From Leptobrachium leishanense (Eukaryota > Chordata > Amphibia > Anura > Megophryidae): a DNA stretch of 64,000 nt. A program made the translations under genes and the position numbers. Below, one piece after another: positions 11,477 through 21,975 of this stretch (position 1 is the stretch's first letter; every line of letters begins with the position of its first letter). Under the pieces are notes generated by a model. That model searched no databases. It saw only the letters and a program-made list of their open reading frames with translations, and was not told the DNA's origin. The DNA lies in assembly GCA_009667805.1 (NCBI GenBank), contig CM019069.1, forward strand, positions 99,235,204 to 99,299,203, given 5' to 3'.

Positions 11477-12231
11477 ATAGACTTTTCCTGTTAGATCCGA
11501 ATCCTGTGGCCCTACAACAACACAAACAGGACAAATCTAGATACAACACCCTTGACCCTTGTCACAGATCAGGCACGCCGTTAGTGGCAATATCAGAAAT
11601 CTTGGTTGTACCATTATGGTAACAAACATGGTCGCCTCCTTGCCAATCTCGTTCGTTCCCAAACTCAGACTCGATTGTTTATTTCTCAACTTAAGACTGA
11701 GGACGGTACCATACTCACTGACCCTGCTGCTATTGTCAGCTATTTCCAGACATAAATATACGTATCTGGTATGCGCAAATTGGATGCTCTGGAGTTCAGA
11801 TGACTCATGCGGGCCCGCAATTCATTATATGGTTACATGAAAGAAGCAAACATACGAAAATATAGTGCAGATTGCATAAAACACTTGTAGAGACAATATA
11901 ATAAACAGGATGTCCCACTCACAAACATAGAGCCTCAACACTGGCTCTAAGTGGATCTTCGCCTCTGGGTAGTTTGTCTTCCTCCTTGTTTGCAGGTGAC
12001 CCCCACCTTTGCGTGGTAACGATCTTCAGGCACCATACGGTGGTATATAAAAATGGAAAGGCAAACCAAAGAGCACTCTCCTAGTGTCAATCTGGTTTAA
12101 AAATTAGCAAGACTTATTCTGCTGAATCAAGACTTACTCTTGGTAGCTCTATGGTAGCTCTGAGTGGAACGCTCATGGATTTTTGTGGAAAAAGCCGATG
12201 AAAAACCATTCAGGATACCGGGACGTGGTCT
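11477..12231. other. Unassigned, probably repeat-derived sequence
   Basis: No gene recognised. The last 130 bases (AGACTTATTCTGCTG onward) lead into the TTAA MITE and may belong to the same host repeat as the sequence on its far side. Confidence 0.35.
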
Positions 12232-12235
12232 TTAA

Positions 12236-12501
12236 CCCTTTCACTGCTGAGGACGTGTGGGGAACGTCCTCATTGACTCCTAAGGAAAGATAGTGGTGGA
12301 GATAAGGGTTCCTTTGAACCCAGATATCTCCAGACTATTTTCAGCTAGCAGGGTCATATTTGGTATCATTAGAAGGACCATAGCATGGCCTTTCCAATGA
12401 TACCAAACATGACCATGTTTAAAATAAAGAAAAAAATAATAATAATACAGAAAAGAAAAATTCGTTTTTTTAAGACGTGAAATAGCTCAGCAGTGAAGGG
12501 G
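12236..12501. mobile_element. TTAA-flanked MITE
   Basis: 266 bp between TTAA at 12232-12235 and 12502-12505. Ends CCCTTTCACTGCTGAGG and, inverted, CCCCTTCACTGCTGAG. Contains a hairpin at about 12358-12412 whose arms (TTTGGTATCATT / AATGATACCAAA) also occur in the element at 18802. Same family as 7875 and 18802, reduced to the ends plus hairpins. Confidence 0.88.
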
Positions 12502-12505
12502 TTAA

Positions 12506-12863
12506 AAAGGATTTAATAAAAACAAACTTTAAAACAAAAAAAACATGACCTCCAGGACGCGTTTCGCTGCTTCAAGCAGCTTCCTCAGCTGGTAAGTCAG
12601 TGAACTCTGTAGATGTGGTATATATACCCCATAAAATACATTTTAATCAGCCACTTATGTCCCTGAATCAATCCCGATAGTTTGCCGGTGCCTGCCGCCA
12701 TCTTGCGCATGCACCACACTGACTTCCGCGTTGCACGTGGGCGGTCCCAATTGTTTTGCTCAATTAGATCTTTTCCAGAGGGCACAAATTCCAAAAGTAT
12801 CCAACAGAACGCGACGCGCTATCAGCACCTATCACACACATGGAGGTTCGAAACGCAATAGCC
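12506..12863. other. Unassigned repeat flank with TTTCG hairpin motif
   Basis: Includes GACGCGTTTCGCTGCTTCAA (from 12556) continuing into AGCAGCTTCCTCAG, a short GCTGC/GCAGC hairpin that resembles motifs at about 9503 and 30141. No coding region recognised. Confidence 0.45.
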
Positions 12864-13173
12864 CAGGGGTCAGCAACCTTTTACACACCAAGTGCCATTT
12901 TTTAAACCACCAGACAATGGGGTGCCAGTGAACAACAGCGCTCCATAGTGTTAGTTAGATTTTAACAATTATACTCATAGTTCTACTGCTAATAGTAATT
13001 TAAACTCACTAATTAATTTAAGATGTTTACCTTGCCATTAGCAGCACGGCTAGAAGTGAAAAAATTGAATAACTGGTGCACACACAAAACATGTTCATTT
13101 TTACATGTGTTGAAAAGTAAACAGGACTTACGGTTTTAGTGTGATCCCTGTGCTTGTATTTCACGGCTCAGTT

Positions 13174-14152
13174 ACATAGAAACATAGAAACATAGAAAAA
13201 TGTCGGCAGATAAGAACCGTTCAGACCATCTAGTCTGCCCAATTACATGGATACTTTACCTGGATTTATCTTTTATTTAGGATAGCCTTATGCCTATCCC
13301 ATGCTTGCTTAAATTCAATTACTGTTTTGGCCTCTACCACTTATACTGGAAGACTGTTCCATGTATCCACCACCCTCTCAGTAAAATAATGCTTCCTGAT
13401 GTTACTTTTAAACCTTTGCCCCTCTAATCTAAGACTATGTCCTCTTGTTTTGCTATTTTGTTTCCTTTTAAATATACTCCCTTCCTCTACCTTGTGGATT
13501 CCCTTTACGTATTTAAATGTTTCTATCATATCTCCTCTGTCTCGTCTTTTTTCCAAGCTGTACATGTTAAGATCATTAAGCCTTTCCTGGTAACTTTTCT
13601 CCTTCAAGCCGTACACCATTTTAGTTGCCCTTCTCTGAACTCTCTCTAAGATGTCTATATCCTTCTGGAGATACGGTCTCCAGTACTGCACACAGTACTC
13701 CAAGTGAGGTCTCACCAGTGCTCTGTACAGTGGCATGAGCACTTCCCTTTTCCTACTGCTAATACCTCTCCCTACACAACCAAGCATTCTGCTAGCATTT
13801 CCTGCTGCCCTATTACATTGACTACTTACCCTTAGATCCTCTGAAATAATAACCCCTAAATCCCTTTCCTCAGATGTTGAGGTTAGGACTGTATCAAATA
13901 TTCTATATTCAGCCCTTGGGTTTTTACGCCCCAGGTGCATTATCTTGCACTTATCCACATAAAAACTCAATTGCCACAGCTCCGACCATTTTTTTAGTTT
14001 ACTTAAATCATTTGTCATTTGGCTGATCCCTCCAGGAACGTCAACCCTGTTGCAAATCTTTGTGTCATCAGCAAAAATACATACTTTACCATTAATACCT
14101 TCTGCAATATCTCTAATAAAAATATTAAAGAGAATGGGTCCAAGTATAGTTG
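13174..14152 (-). mobile_element. CR1-type LINE, 5'-truncated
   Basis: The 3' end on the minus strand finishes in TTTCTATG-type octamer repeats (13174-13199), a hallmark of CR1/L2 LINEs. The 5' end lies inside the reverse transcriptase domain at about 14152, where the hAT frame stops. It is a retrotransposed truncated copy inserted into the hAT element. Confidence 0.85.
13341..14152 (-). pseudogene. CR1 reverse transcriptase C-terminal part
   Basis: A long open frame starting inside the RT domain: LGPILFNIFIRDI, then CIFADDTKICNRVD with the catalytic FADD box, then the CR1-type thumb and C-terminal region (ERDLGVIISEDLRVSSQCN, HLEYCVQYWRPYLQKDIDIL, FTERVVDTWNSLP). The frame is uninterrupted for about 270 codons, so the insertion is not very old, but the endonuclease and N-terminal half of RT are missing. 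Confidence 0.88.
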
Positions 14153-15946
14153 CACTATGTCTGTCCTGTAGGATGTTACTTTCAGCCGCACACATGCCTC
14201 TGAATTATCAGTTGTAAGTCGGCTTCGAGATGGACTTAACACTGTCTTCATGAGTGAAAAAAATCTGTTCACACATATATGTGGATCCAAATGCAGAGAT
14301 TAATGCAAAGGCCACCTTTTTTAAACATGCAAATTTTTCTGGTACATTCTCCCAACAAGCCACAATGGATGCTGCTTGGTCAGTGTCAGTGTTTTCAAGT
14401 TTTTTACGGAGCTCTGTGAATTTACATGTCCACAGCAAAGAGGTTTTAAACTCAATATGCTGCATTTCAAACTCATCAATCCCCATCCATTCAAAATGAG
14501 GTAAAGACAGGTCTTTCTTTCAAAACTTTCTGGATGAATCAAAAATGAAAACAATGGGCCATTTTGCTCAAAGTCCCTAAACCTGGTGGAGAATTCTAGC
14601 TCAAGTTCTTGAACATACTGAATGATGGCATCAGGATTGACAACTTGTTGTCATGATAAACTCTTCAAGTGGCTGATAAAAACAAAGCTTCCAGTTTGAA
14701 TATCACAAGAGAATTCTTTAATTTTCATCAGAAATCCCTTCCATGCATCAAACAAAGCTAACAGTTTGACCTGCGCCTTGTAATTGCCGATTGAGTGTGT
14801 TGAGATGTCCTGTAATATCTGTCAAAAACATAAGTTTTACTAGCCATTGCTCATCCTCTAGCTCTGGGTAGTGCAAACCCTTCTCTTTTAAAAATGTGTG
14901 GATCGCATCAAACCGCTCCAAAACCTTCCCGCCACTGAGCCATCTTACAGGGCAATGTAGAGGCAAATCTTTATAAACACTCTCCATCTCCTCCAGTAGT
15001 GTTCGAAACTGGTCAGTGTATTAATGATGAGCGAGCAATAAGATAGTTAACAATTTTATCTACTGTGTTCATAACAGCACTCAAATCAGAATGAGATATT
15101 TTGGCACATAAATTTTCTTGGCAATGAAATTTCATAACTGGGTGACCGATCTGACTTTCAATTAAAGTCACAAACCCCCTTTGCTTCCCCACCATAGAAG
15201 GGGCACCATCTGTTGTGATAGCAAATATTTTCTTCATGTCTATATCTCTTTTTTTAAAATGGTCAGTAAATGCTCTTGCCACATCTTCTCCTCTTGTAGT
15301 GTCATACATAGGCCTAAGGCAGAAGAGTTCCTCTCGTATTCTGGTTCCATCACAGTATCGTGCAACAACAGCTAACCGTGAGATGTCATTGATGTCAACA
15401 CTTTCATCCACAGCCACACTGAACACCAGTGCATCTGTCAGTCCATTAGATTGCTGGGAACAGATATTTTCTGCCATTTGTGAAATCCTTCTTTCTACAG
15501 TTCTTGCTGAAGCTGGCAAATCTTTAATTCTTGAAATAATTGTTTGTTTGGCAACCCATCAAATAAAATGTCTGCATGCTTAGGAAGGTATCTTTCAAGT
15601 ACTCTTCATCTGTAAATGGTTTTCCATGTTTGGCAATACATTCAGAAAGTTTAAAGCTGGCTTGTGTAGCCAGAGTTTTGGTGTAGCTTAGGCCTTTAAA
15701 CAAAACACTTTGCTTTTCATATTTTGCTACAGCTCTCCTGATACTTTCTGCTCTGTCTGCTTCATCTTTGAACTTTTTCTCATGCTTCATTTCAAAGGGA
15801 CACCGCACACTCGATGTTCGGCACACAACATTTTCACAACATAGAGTACATATGGCGCGATCTCCTCTCAACAAAGCCAAACTCATTTGTCCACGCAGTT
15901 TGAAAAGAACGACTTTTCCAGTTCTAGTTAATAGAGTCTCCCACAT
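14153..15946 (-). pseudogene. hAT transposase remnant
   Basis: Open segments follow one another on the minus strand in several frames: 15946-15524, 15519-15013, 14987-14748 and 14486-14208. Recognisable parts are an N-terminal Cys-containing region (CTLCCENVVC), a catalytic-core segment with VAVDESVDINDISRLAVVAR and ITTDGAPSMVGKQRGFV, and the C-terminal dimerisation region with SAFGSTYMCEQIFF. The pattern is that of Charlie/ZBED-type hAT transposases. Frameshifts and stops separate the blocks, and coding continues to the CR1 insertion point at about 14152. No sign of domestication, such as an intact frame or host exons. Confidence 0.8.
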
Positions 15947-15949
15947 GCC

Positions 15950-16404
15950 CCATTGGGTTCAACATAATCCTGGCTGGTTGGCTCAACATAATCCTATCCT
16001 GGATTGGGCATAAGGGGAGTTGGGTTCTTTGAGTTCACAATGCTGGTCACAGTGTCTGGTAATAAGTAGCACCATAGGTAGTTTAAATGTAGCTACTGCT
16101 CCTCCTCTTTCCACGGAGGTATCTGAATGGTACCAAATTCTCAAGGAGGTCTCTGATAAGAAAAAAAATCGGAAATCTTACCACCTCATCATCCTTACGA
16201 TTGCGCCATTGACCTCCTCCCTGGTACCATGCCTCTCAAGGGTCATGTATATCCTCTGTCTCAGAAAGAGAATGATATAATTGAGGAGTATATACGTGAG
16301 AATCTGTGTCGTAGTTTCATTCGCTGCTCTTCATCTCCTGCTGGGGCTGGGTTCTTCTTTGTGTCTAAAAAAGAAGAGGATTTGCGCCCCTGTATTGATT
16401 GTTT
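15950..16404 (+). pseudogene. Gypsy-A protease-RT junction
   Basis: Contains the segment QHNPGWLAQHNPILDWA, equivalent to the post-protease WLxxHNPxIDW motif of vertebrate Gypsy elements. Then follow the RT entrance [14 protein letters not shown], the helix [16 protein letters not shown] and the RT segment [19 protein letters not shown] frameshift separates the two halves near 16200. The frame stops where the Rex-like LINE begins. Confidence 0.8.
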
Positions 16405-18252
16405 ATTATTATTATTATTCTTTATTTATAAAGCGCCAGCATATTCCGCAGCGCTGTACAATAGGCACAGTATAGACAGGGTTACAATACATTGAACAAC
16501 ATTTGACAAACAGCACAGGAGGAGATGAGGGCCCTATTCCAGTAGGAACTCACAATCTAGAAGGGTTGGGGTTAGAAACAAGAGGAGAGGACTGTAAGAT
16601 GAGAGTGATTGATGGTTGTGTCAGTGAATTGGGTGTTAAGCTTCTCTAAATAGGAAAGTTTTAAGGGAGCGTTTGAAGGAAGAGAAATTAGGGGAAAGTT
16701 TGACTGTACGAGGGAGAGCGTTCCAGAGAATGGGGGCTGTGCGTGAGAAGTCCTGCAGTCTATCATGGGAAGAGGTGATGCGGGGAAAAGCTAGGTGTAG
16801 GTCACCGTTTGATCTTAGGGAGCGGGCTGGGGTGTATTTGGTGATTAGTGAGGACAGGTAGTGGGGAGCTGAGTTAGGGAGGGTTTTCTAGGTCAGGGTA
16901 AGGATTTAAAATTTAATTCTGCAGTGGATGGGTAGCCAGTGAAGGGACTCACAGAGGGGAGCAGCAGAGACAGAGCGGCGGGTGAGGTGGATTAGCCTGG
17001 CGGAGGCGTTCAGGATGGACTGTAGGGGGGAGAGGCGGGAGAGAGGGAGGCCGGATAAGAGATTATTGCAATAGTCAAGTCGGGAGATTACAGGGCATGG
17101 ATTAGTTGTTTTGTGGTGACAGCGGTAAGAAATGGCCGAATTCTGGAAATATTACGTAGTTGGTATCTGCAGGAGGAGGAAAGAGACTGGATGTGGGGAT
17201 GAAGGAAAGAGCAGAGTCAAGTGTAACTCCAAGACAGCGAACCTGGTTTGATGGGGAGATAGTGATACCCTCCAATGTGATGGAAAAGTCAGGAGGTGGA
17301 GAGGCATTAGAAGGAGGAATTAGTAGGAGCTCAGTCTTAGACATGTTGATCTTAGGTGGTGGGAGGCCATCCAGGAGGAGATGCCAGATAAACAGTCGCT
17401 GACCATGGAAAGGACAGGGGGAGAGAGATCAGGGGTAGAGAGGTAGATCTGAGTGTTATCAGCATAGAGGTGGTAATTGAAGCCAAAGCTATTAATGATT
17501 TTGCCCAGGGAGGAGGTGTAAATGGAAAAGAGCAGAGGACCAAGGACAGAGGCTTGAGGTACACCAACACATAGAGGCAATGAAGAGGAGGAGTTACCAG
17601 CAAAGGACACAGAGAAGGACCTGTTGGATAAATAGTAGTCAACCCATGCGAGTGCAGTGTCACAGAGACCAAGAGAGCTGAGGGTCTGCAGAAGGAGGGG
17701 GTGGTCAACAGTGTCAAAAGCAGCCGAGAGGTCAAGCAGGATGAGGATAGAATAGTGTCCATGTTTTTTAGCAGTTAGGAGGTCGTTGGTGACTTTGGTG
17801 AGGGCAGTTTCAGTTGAGTGTAGGGGACGGAAACCCGATTGCAGTGGGTCGAGTAGAGAATTGGAGGACAGGAAGAGGGAGAGGCGGTAGAGGGAGAGCT
17901 TAGATGTGAAGGGAAGCATGGATACAGGGCGGTAGTTGGATGGAGAGTTGGGATCGAGGGATGGTTTCTTTAGTAAAGGGGTAACTAGCGCGTGTTTGAA
18001 GGCAGATGGGAAGGAACCAGTGGAGAGAGATAGGTTGAAGATGTATGTGAGAGCAGGGATGAGGGAGGAGGAGAGGGGAGGAATTAGATGTGAGGGAATG
18101 GGGTCAAGCAGGCACGTGGTGAGATGTGAGGAGGACAGTAAGGAATTGACTTCCTCCTCAGTGGCTGGGAGGAAGCGGCAGAGGGTAGCAGATGGGGCTT
18201 CTGGGAGTGGAGGTACCAGATAACTATCTTGTGATGGGATGTTGCTTCTGAT
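16405..18252 (-). mobile_element. Rex1/L2-like LINE inserted in Gypsy-A
   Basis: On the minus strand the copy ends at 16405 with an (AAT)n tail preceded by TTGTACAGCGCTGCGGAATA, a 3' end that recurs in this window at 20774 and 27145-27196. The coding part lies at 17102-17919. Gypsy-A RT resumes at about 18253 with a Lys-Gly-Leu-Asn segment, so the LINE occupies the interval. No clean target duplication is seen. Confidence 0.8.
17102..17919 (-). pseudogene. Rex-like LINE reverse transcriptase remnant
   Basis: RT blocks in order: [49 protein letters not shown] and [12 protein letters not shown], then after a frameshift (about 17350) the C-terminal segment ITLEGITISPSNQVRCLGVT. The catalytic box is YADN rather than YADD, which alone should inactivate polymerisation. 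Also frameshifted and lacking the endonuclease. Confidence 0.85.
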
Positions 18253-18349
18253 ACAAGGGGCTCAATAGGATAACGATAAGAAATGCCTGTCCCATCCCTC
18301 TGATTTCTGAGCTCTTTGACTGCTTGAAAAGAGCCAAGGTATACACCAA
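18253..18349 (+). pseudogene. Gypsy-A RT, middle fragment
   Basis: Encodes [20 protein letters not shown] through LFDCLKRAKVYTK, the RT block before the first catalytic Asp. It ends with CAA (18347-18349), which is duplicated after the MITE, and the frame then continues at 20320 with LDLHGAYN. Confidence 0.85.
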
Positions 18350-20316
18350 GGGCCCTATTACATTCTTCACGCAAAAATGCATGGTAAACGCGTGAATTTT
18401 TGCGCGAAGCGTCAAACGTTAATGTGCGTAAATCAATGCTGGTATTACAATCCTCGTGCATTTTTTTTCATCCGTCAAAAATTAACGCGCGTCAAAAGGA
18501 CATGCAAAAATGCTCTCGCAGTAATGTTGCGTGCAGAAATCAGTGTGCGGACTGTTTTTTTCACGCGATTCAGCCAATCAGAATTAAGAACCTTAATTGT
18601 CTCACGTTAAGTTTTTGCGCCTGTCAAAGTCAATCTGCGCATATATGCTGTATCAAAAAAAAAAAACACGCACAACTTCTCAAATTTATTGGCTTGGTAT
18701 GTGTAGAATGTGTAACGATACTTTGCTGCATTTTTTTTTTTGGGCTGGCGTACTTCGGCTCAGCCAGGACATTCAGATTTGCCGTTACCACCAGCTTTTA
18801 ACCCTTTCGCTGCTGAGGCTTTTCCCGCCCCTATGCTGAGGTCATTTTTACCTGTTTTGCGCATCATGTTTAAACGTGTTTTGAAGGCTTATTTTAGTAT
18901 ATGACCCAGACATATTATATATCGTTCTTTCCGTCAGACTCGGTAGATTCATAATATGTCATTATTATATGTATACGTTATGTCATGTCTGTATATTATA
19001 ACAAAAAATGCAATAAAATATGTATTTTCAATAATTTACAATGTGTAAAGTGTTTTTTTCCACATTTTAACATGCGAGCAATTGCGGTTATATTTTGTAT
19101 GGGGTGCGCTTGTTAAAAAAATTAGAGATGGGGTCTCATTACATTTTTTTTTGGGGAAAATGACACTATTTTTAACAAACGCACCGCATACAAAAATCGT
19201 TAGTGCAGCATCATTGTTCACATTATAATTGAAATGGGAACAATATTGCTGCATTAACAAACCCAAAAAAATAAAAAAAAAGTGTTTAATTTTTTTTAAT
19301 TTTTTTTTTTTAATTTTTTTTTATTTTTATTTTTCATTTTTTTTTTTTTAACAAAATTTTTCACTGTAGTGTTTGGTATCGTTGGAACGGCCATGCTCTG
19401 GCCGATCCAACGATACCAAAATTTAACCCCTAGCTGCCACGGATCGGGAGATAGGGAGTTCATTGGAACTCCCTATCTCCACAGTTGGTGGCAGTTAGGG
19501 GTTAAGTCTAGGACTGGCGTCATCGTGCTACGCACGATGACGCCAGTCCTCTGGGGGAGTTCCCGGAGGCTTGGCCGACATCCAAGATGTCGGCCAGCTC
19601 CGGGAAAGGATCGCGAACCGGCGCTTTTCAGCGCCGATTCGCGATCCAGCTCCCCAGGGGTTAATGCCAGGCATCATTTGGAAGGGCAGGCTGTGCCCTT
19701 CCAAATGATGCCTGGGTTAACCCCCTGTGCGCCGCCGATCGGAGGGAGAGAGGTCCGAAGGACCTCCCCCCCCCCTTTCAGGCGCCTCCTCCGCACATGC
19801 GGGGGGGCGCCTGAATTAGGTGTCATCGCGCCCCCGCGATGACACCTAATTCTGGCGGCTGCTGGTCCGGATGCCGGGCTGACATCCAGGATGTCAGCCC
19901 GCACCGGAGGGGCCAGCGATCGGCCGGAACCCGGCCGAACGCTGACCCCAATGTGAGGACGCGCTCAGCGCGTCCTCAGCACACCAGCGGGACTGCTGAG
20001 GACGCGCTGAGCGCGTCCTCAGCAGCGAAGTGGTTAAAAGACGTTAAAATTATGCGCGCAAACGCTGTGCATTAAATTTTGCGCATAGATTGTAATACCA
20101 TCCACGTACCAGTGCACAAAAGCATTTGCGCTCACAATCTTAAGTATAGGATGCGCGCAGTACATAGCGTTTGCGCAAGTTCACCCGCGGTAGACATTAA
20201 CGTGCATTTTTTGCGCGGACATTGTAATGCGATGTTCTGCGCAAAGGGTTTTGCCCCTCGCGTTAATGCGTTTTTGATTACGCGTTAACGTTTGCGCGAA
20301 GAATGTAATAGGGCCC
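18350..20316. mobile_element. Harbinger-like MITE, GGGCCCTATTAC ends
   Basis: Starts GGGCCCTATTACATTCTTCA and ends with the inverse (GAATGTAATAGGGCCC), flanked by a 3 bp duplication CAA (18347-18349 and 20317-20319). The reading frame of the host Gypsy-A rejoins exactly when the element and one CAA are removed. The interior is rich in GCGCAAA/TTTGCGC words. The nested TTAA element (18802-20033) accounts for 1.2 kb of its length. No transposase. Confidence 0.88.
18802..20033. mobile_element. TTAA element with serial hairpins
   Basis: Flanked by TTAA at 18798-18801 and 20034-20037. Ends CCCTTTCGCTGCTGAGG and, inverted, CCACTTCGCTGCTGAGG. The left 500 bp align by eye with the element at 7875-9415. 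The right half is a run of hairpins: about 19371-19421, 19443-19495, 19504-19552, 19662-19715, 19812-19853 and 19954-20030, most with perfect stems of 15-22 bp. No coding capacity. The TTAA target and CCCTTT start suggest mobilisation by a piggyBac-type transposase. Confidence 0.87.
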
Positions 20317-20773
20317 CAAGTTGGATCTGCATGGTGCCTATAATTTGCTCCGTAATAAACAAGGCCACGAATGGAAGACGGCGTTTAATACTAGGAGTGG
20401 GCATTATGAGTATCTAGTTATGCATTTCGGTCTCTGCAACGCCCCTGCCGTGTTTCAGGATTTTATCAACGATGCACTCAGGGATTTCCTGCAAGTCTTT
20501 GTCATTGTGTACTTAGATGATATTCTGATCTATTCTCCAGATCTTGAGACTCACCATGTCCATGTACGTACTGTGTTAAAAAGGCTATTGGAGAATGGTC
20601 TATATTGCAAGGTCGAAATTGCTTATGTGATATAACCTCAGTACACTTCTTAGGTTACATCATTAACTCTGAAGGGTTTCAGATGGACCCCAAGAAACTG
20701 TCTGCCATCATGGATTGGCCTATACCCCAGGGGTTAAAGACAATCCAGCGATTTCTGGTGTTCACAAACTATT
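20317..20773 (+). pseudogene. Gypsy-A reverse transcriptase core
   Basis: Contains [11 protein letters not shown] (first catalytic Asp), [20 protein letters not shown] and [18 protein letters not shown] (catalytic YLDD). One frameshift near 20620 leads into VHFLGYIINSEGFQMDPKKL and TIQRFLVFTNYY. The frame ends in the LINE fragment beginning near 20774. Confidence 0.9.
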
Positions 20774-21684
20774 ATTATTGTACAGGCATTTATACAGCGC
20801 CAACATATTCTGCAGCGATTTAAAATAGGGGAGCATAAATAGGAGACGTTCATGATACATAATGAAAAGATGACCCTGCTCGTAGGATAACTGTCCAGGT
20901 AGTAAAGCACTTAACCAAGTGCTCAGTCAGACATCCAATGAACTTACAATCTAAGGGACTGGGGTAGGTGAAACAGATAGGAGCAGAGGGAATGTGAAGA
21001 TGGTTAGCAGGGCAGCATAGGAAGAACCTGAAGCCTGTGCTTAGTTAGAGTAATTAAAGAGAGAAGTGGAGACAGCTGGATGAGAGACCTGAAATTATGG
21101 ACCTGCCCTGGGTGGAAGGGTTGGGTGGGACAGCAGAAGGGAAGGAGCCATGCAGTCTGTCTTGTGTGTCCTGTGAATAGAGTGAATAAGGTTACGAGAA
21201 GCACATTGTGTGACCATGCATGGGGGAAGGGGAGGAGGGGAGGGGGAACAGATGTTTTTTTCTCTAACAGAAAAGGAGGGAGATTTTAAAATAAAGGCAA
21301 ACATAAAATACAATTGCATAAATATGGCAGTCAGGAAAATAGGGTCGATAATACGGGACGTCGCAATGGATCTGAATACCTTGATGCAGGTTTAGGGGTG
21401 CAGAGGGGAAGGAGTCATGCAGTCTGTCTTGTGTGTGCTTGATGCAGGTTTACGGGCACAGAGGGAAAGGAGCCATGCGGTCTGTCTTGTGTGTGCTTGA
21501 TGCAGGTTTAGGGGCGCAGAGGGGAAGGAGCCATGCAGTCTGTCTTGTGTGTGCTTGATGCAGGTTTAGGGGCACAGAGGGAAAGGAGCCATGCAGTCTG
21601 TCTTGTGTGTGTGCTTGATGCAGGTTTAGGGGTGCAGGGGAGAAGGAGCCATGCAGTCTGTCTTGTGTGTGTGCTGTGAATATT
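20774..21684 (-). mobile_element. Rex/L2-like LINE 3' fragment with tandem repeat
   Basis: Begins, on the plus strand, with TATTATTATTGTACAGGC and a CAGCGCCAACATATTC segment, the same 3' end as the LINE at 16405, so the copy is on the minus strand. It then contains non-coding sequence and a 58 bp tandem repeat. Gypsy-A resumes at about 21685 with YYRRFIKTFSKSL. No RT is retained. Confidence 0.65.
21380..21674. repeat. 58 bp tandem repeat, five copies
   Basis: Units start CTTGATGCAGGTTTA at 21380, 21438, 21496, 21554 and 21614, each containing CATGCAGTCTGTCTTGTGTG. A related single unit sits at about 21140-21180. The repeat gives a repetitive open frame on the minus strand that I regard as artefactual. 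Confidence 0.93.
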
Positions 21685-21975
21685 ATAGGAGATTTATCAA
21701 AACTTTCTAAATCCTTGTATCTCCCATAATCGCCATGACCAAAGAGGGTGCCCACAACCAGAAATGGAACAGCCAGGCCATGCAGGTATTCAAAGCACTC
21801 AAACAAGCCTTTACAACTGCCCCAGTACTCCACCATACTGATCCTGGCTTGCCTTTTCAGTTGGAGGTAGATGCCTCTGAGATTGGCATAGGCACCATCT
21901 CGTCTCCGAGAGAAGCTCCTTGCATCCTTGTGGGTTTTTCTCCCGCAAATTGACTGCTGCAGACGTAAAATTGTG
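21685..21975 (+). pseudogene. Gypsy-A RNase H, N-terminal fragment
   Basis: Encodes YYRRFIKTFSKSL, then after a frameshift the connection and RNase H start: NQKWNSQAMQVFKALKQAFT and PFQLEVDASEIGIGTIS (catalytic Asp in VDAS). The similarity stops at about 21975. Confidence 0.82.

Larger units (their letters stand above)
12864..15946 (-). mobile_element. Decayed hAT (Charlie-like) DNA transposon
   Basis: Left end CAGGGGTCAGCAACC matches the terminal repeat typical of Charlie-group hAT elements. The transposase lies on the minus strand, so this is its 3' end. The opposite terminal repeat is absent: the element meets Gypsy-A sequence at about 15947. A CR1 LINE (13174-14152) is inserted near the 3' end of the coding region. 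Multiple stops and frameshifts make it inactive. Confidence 0.75.
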
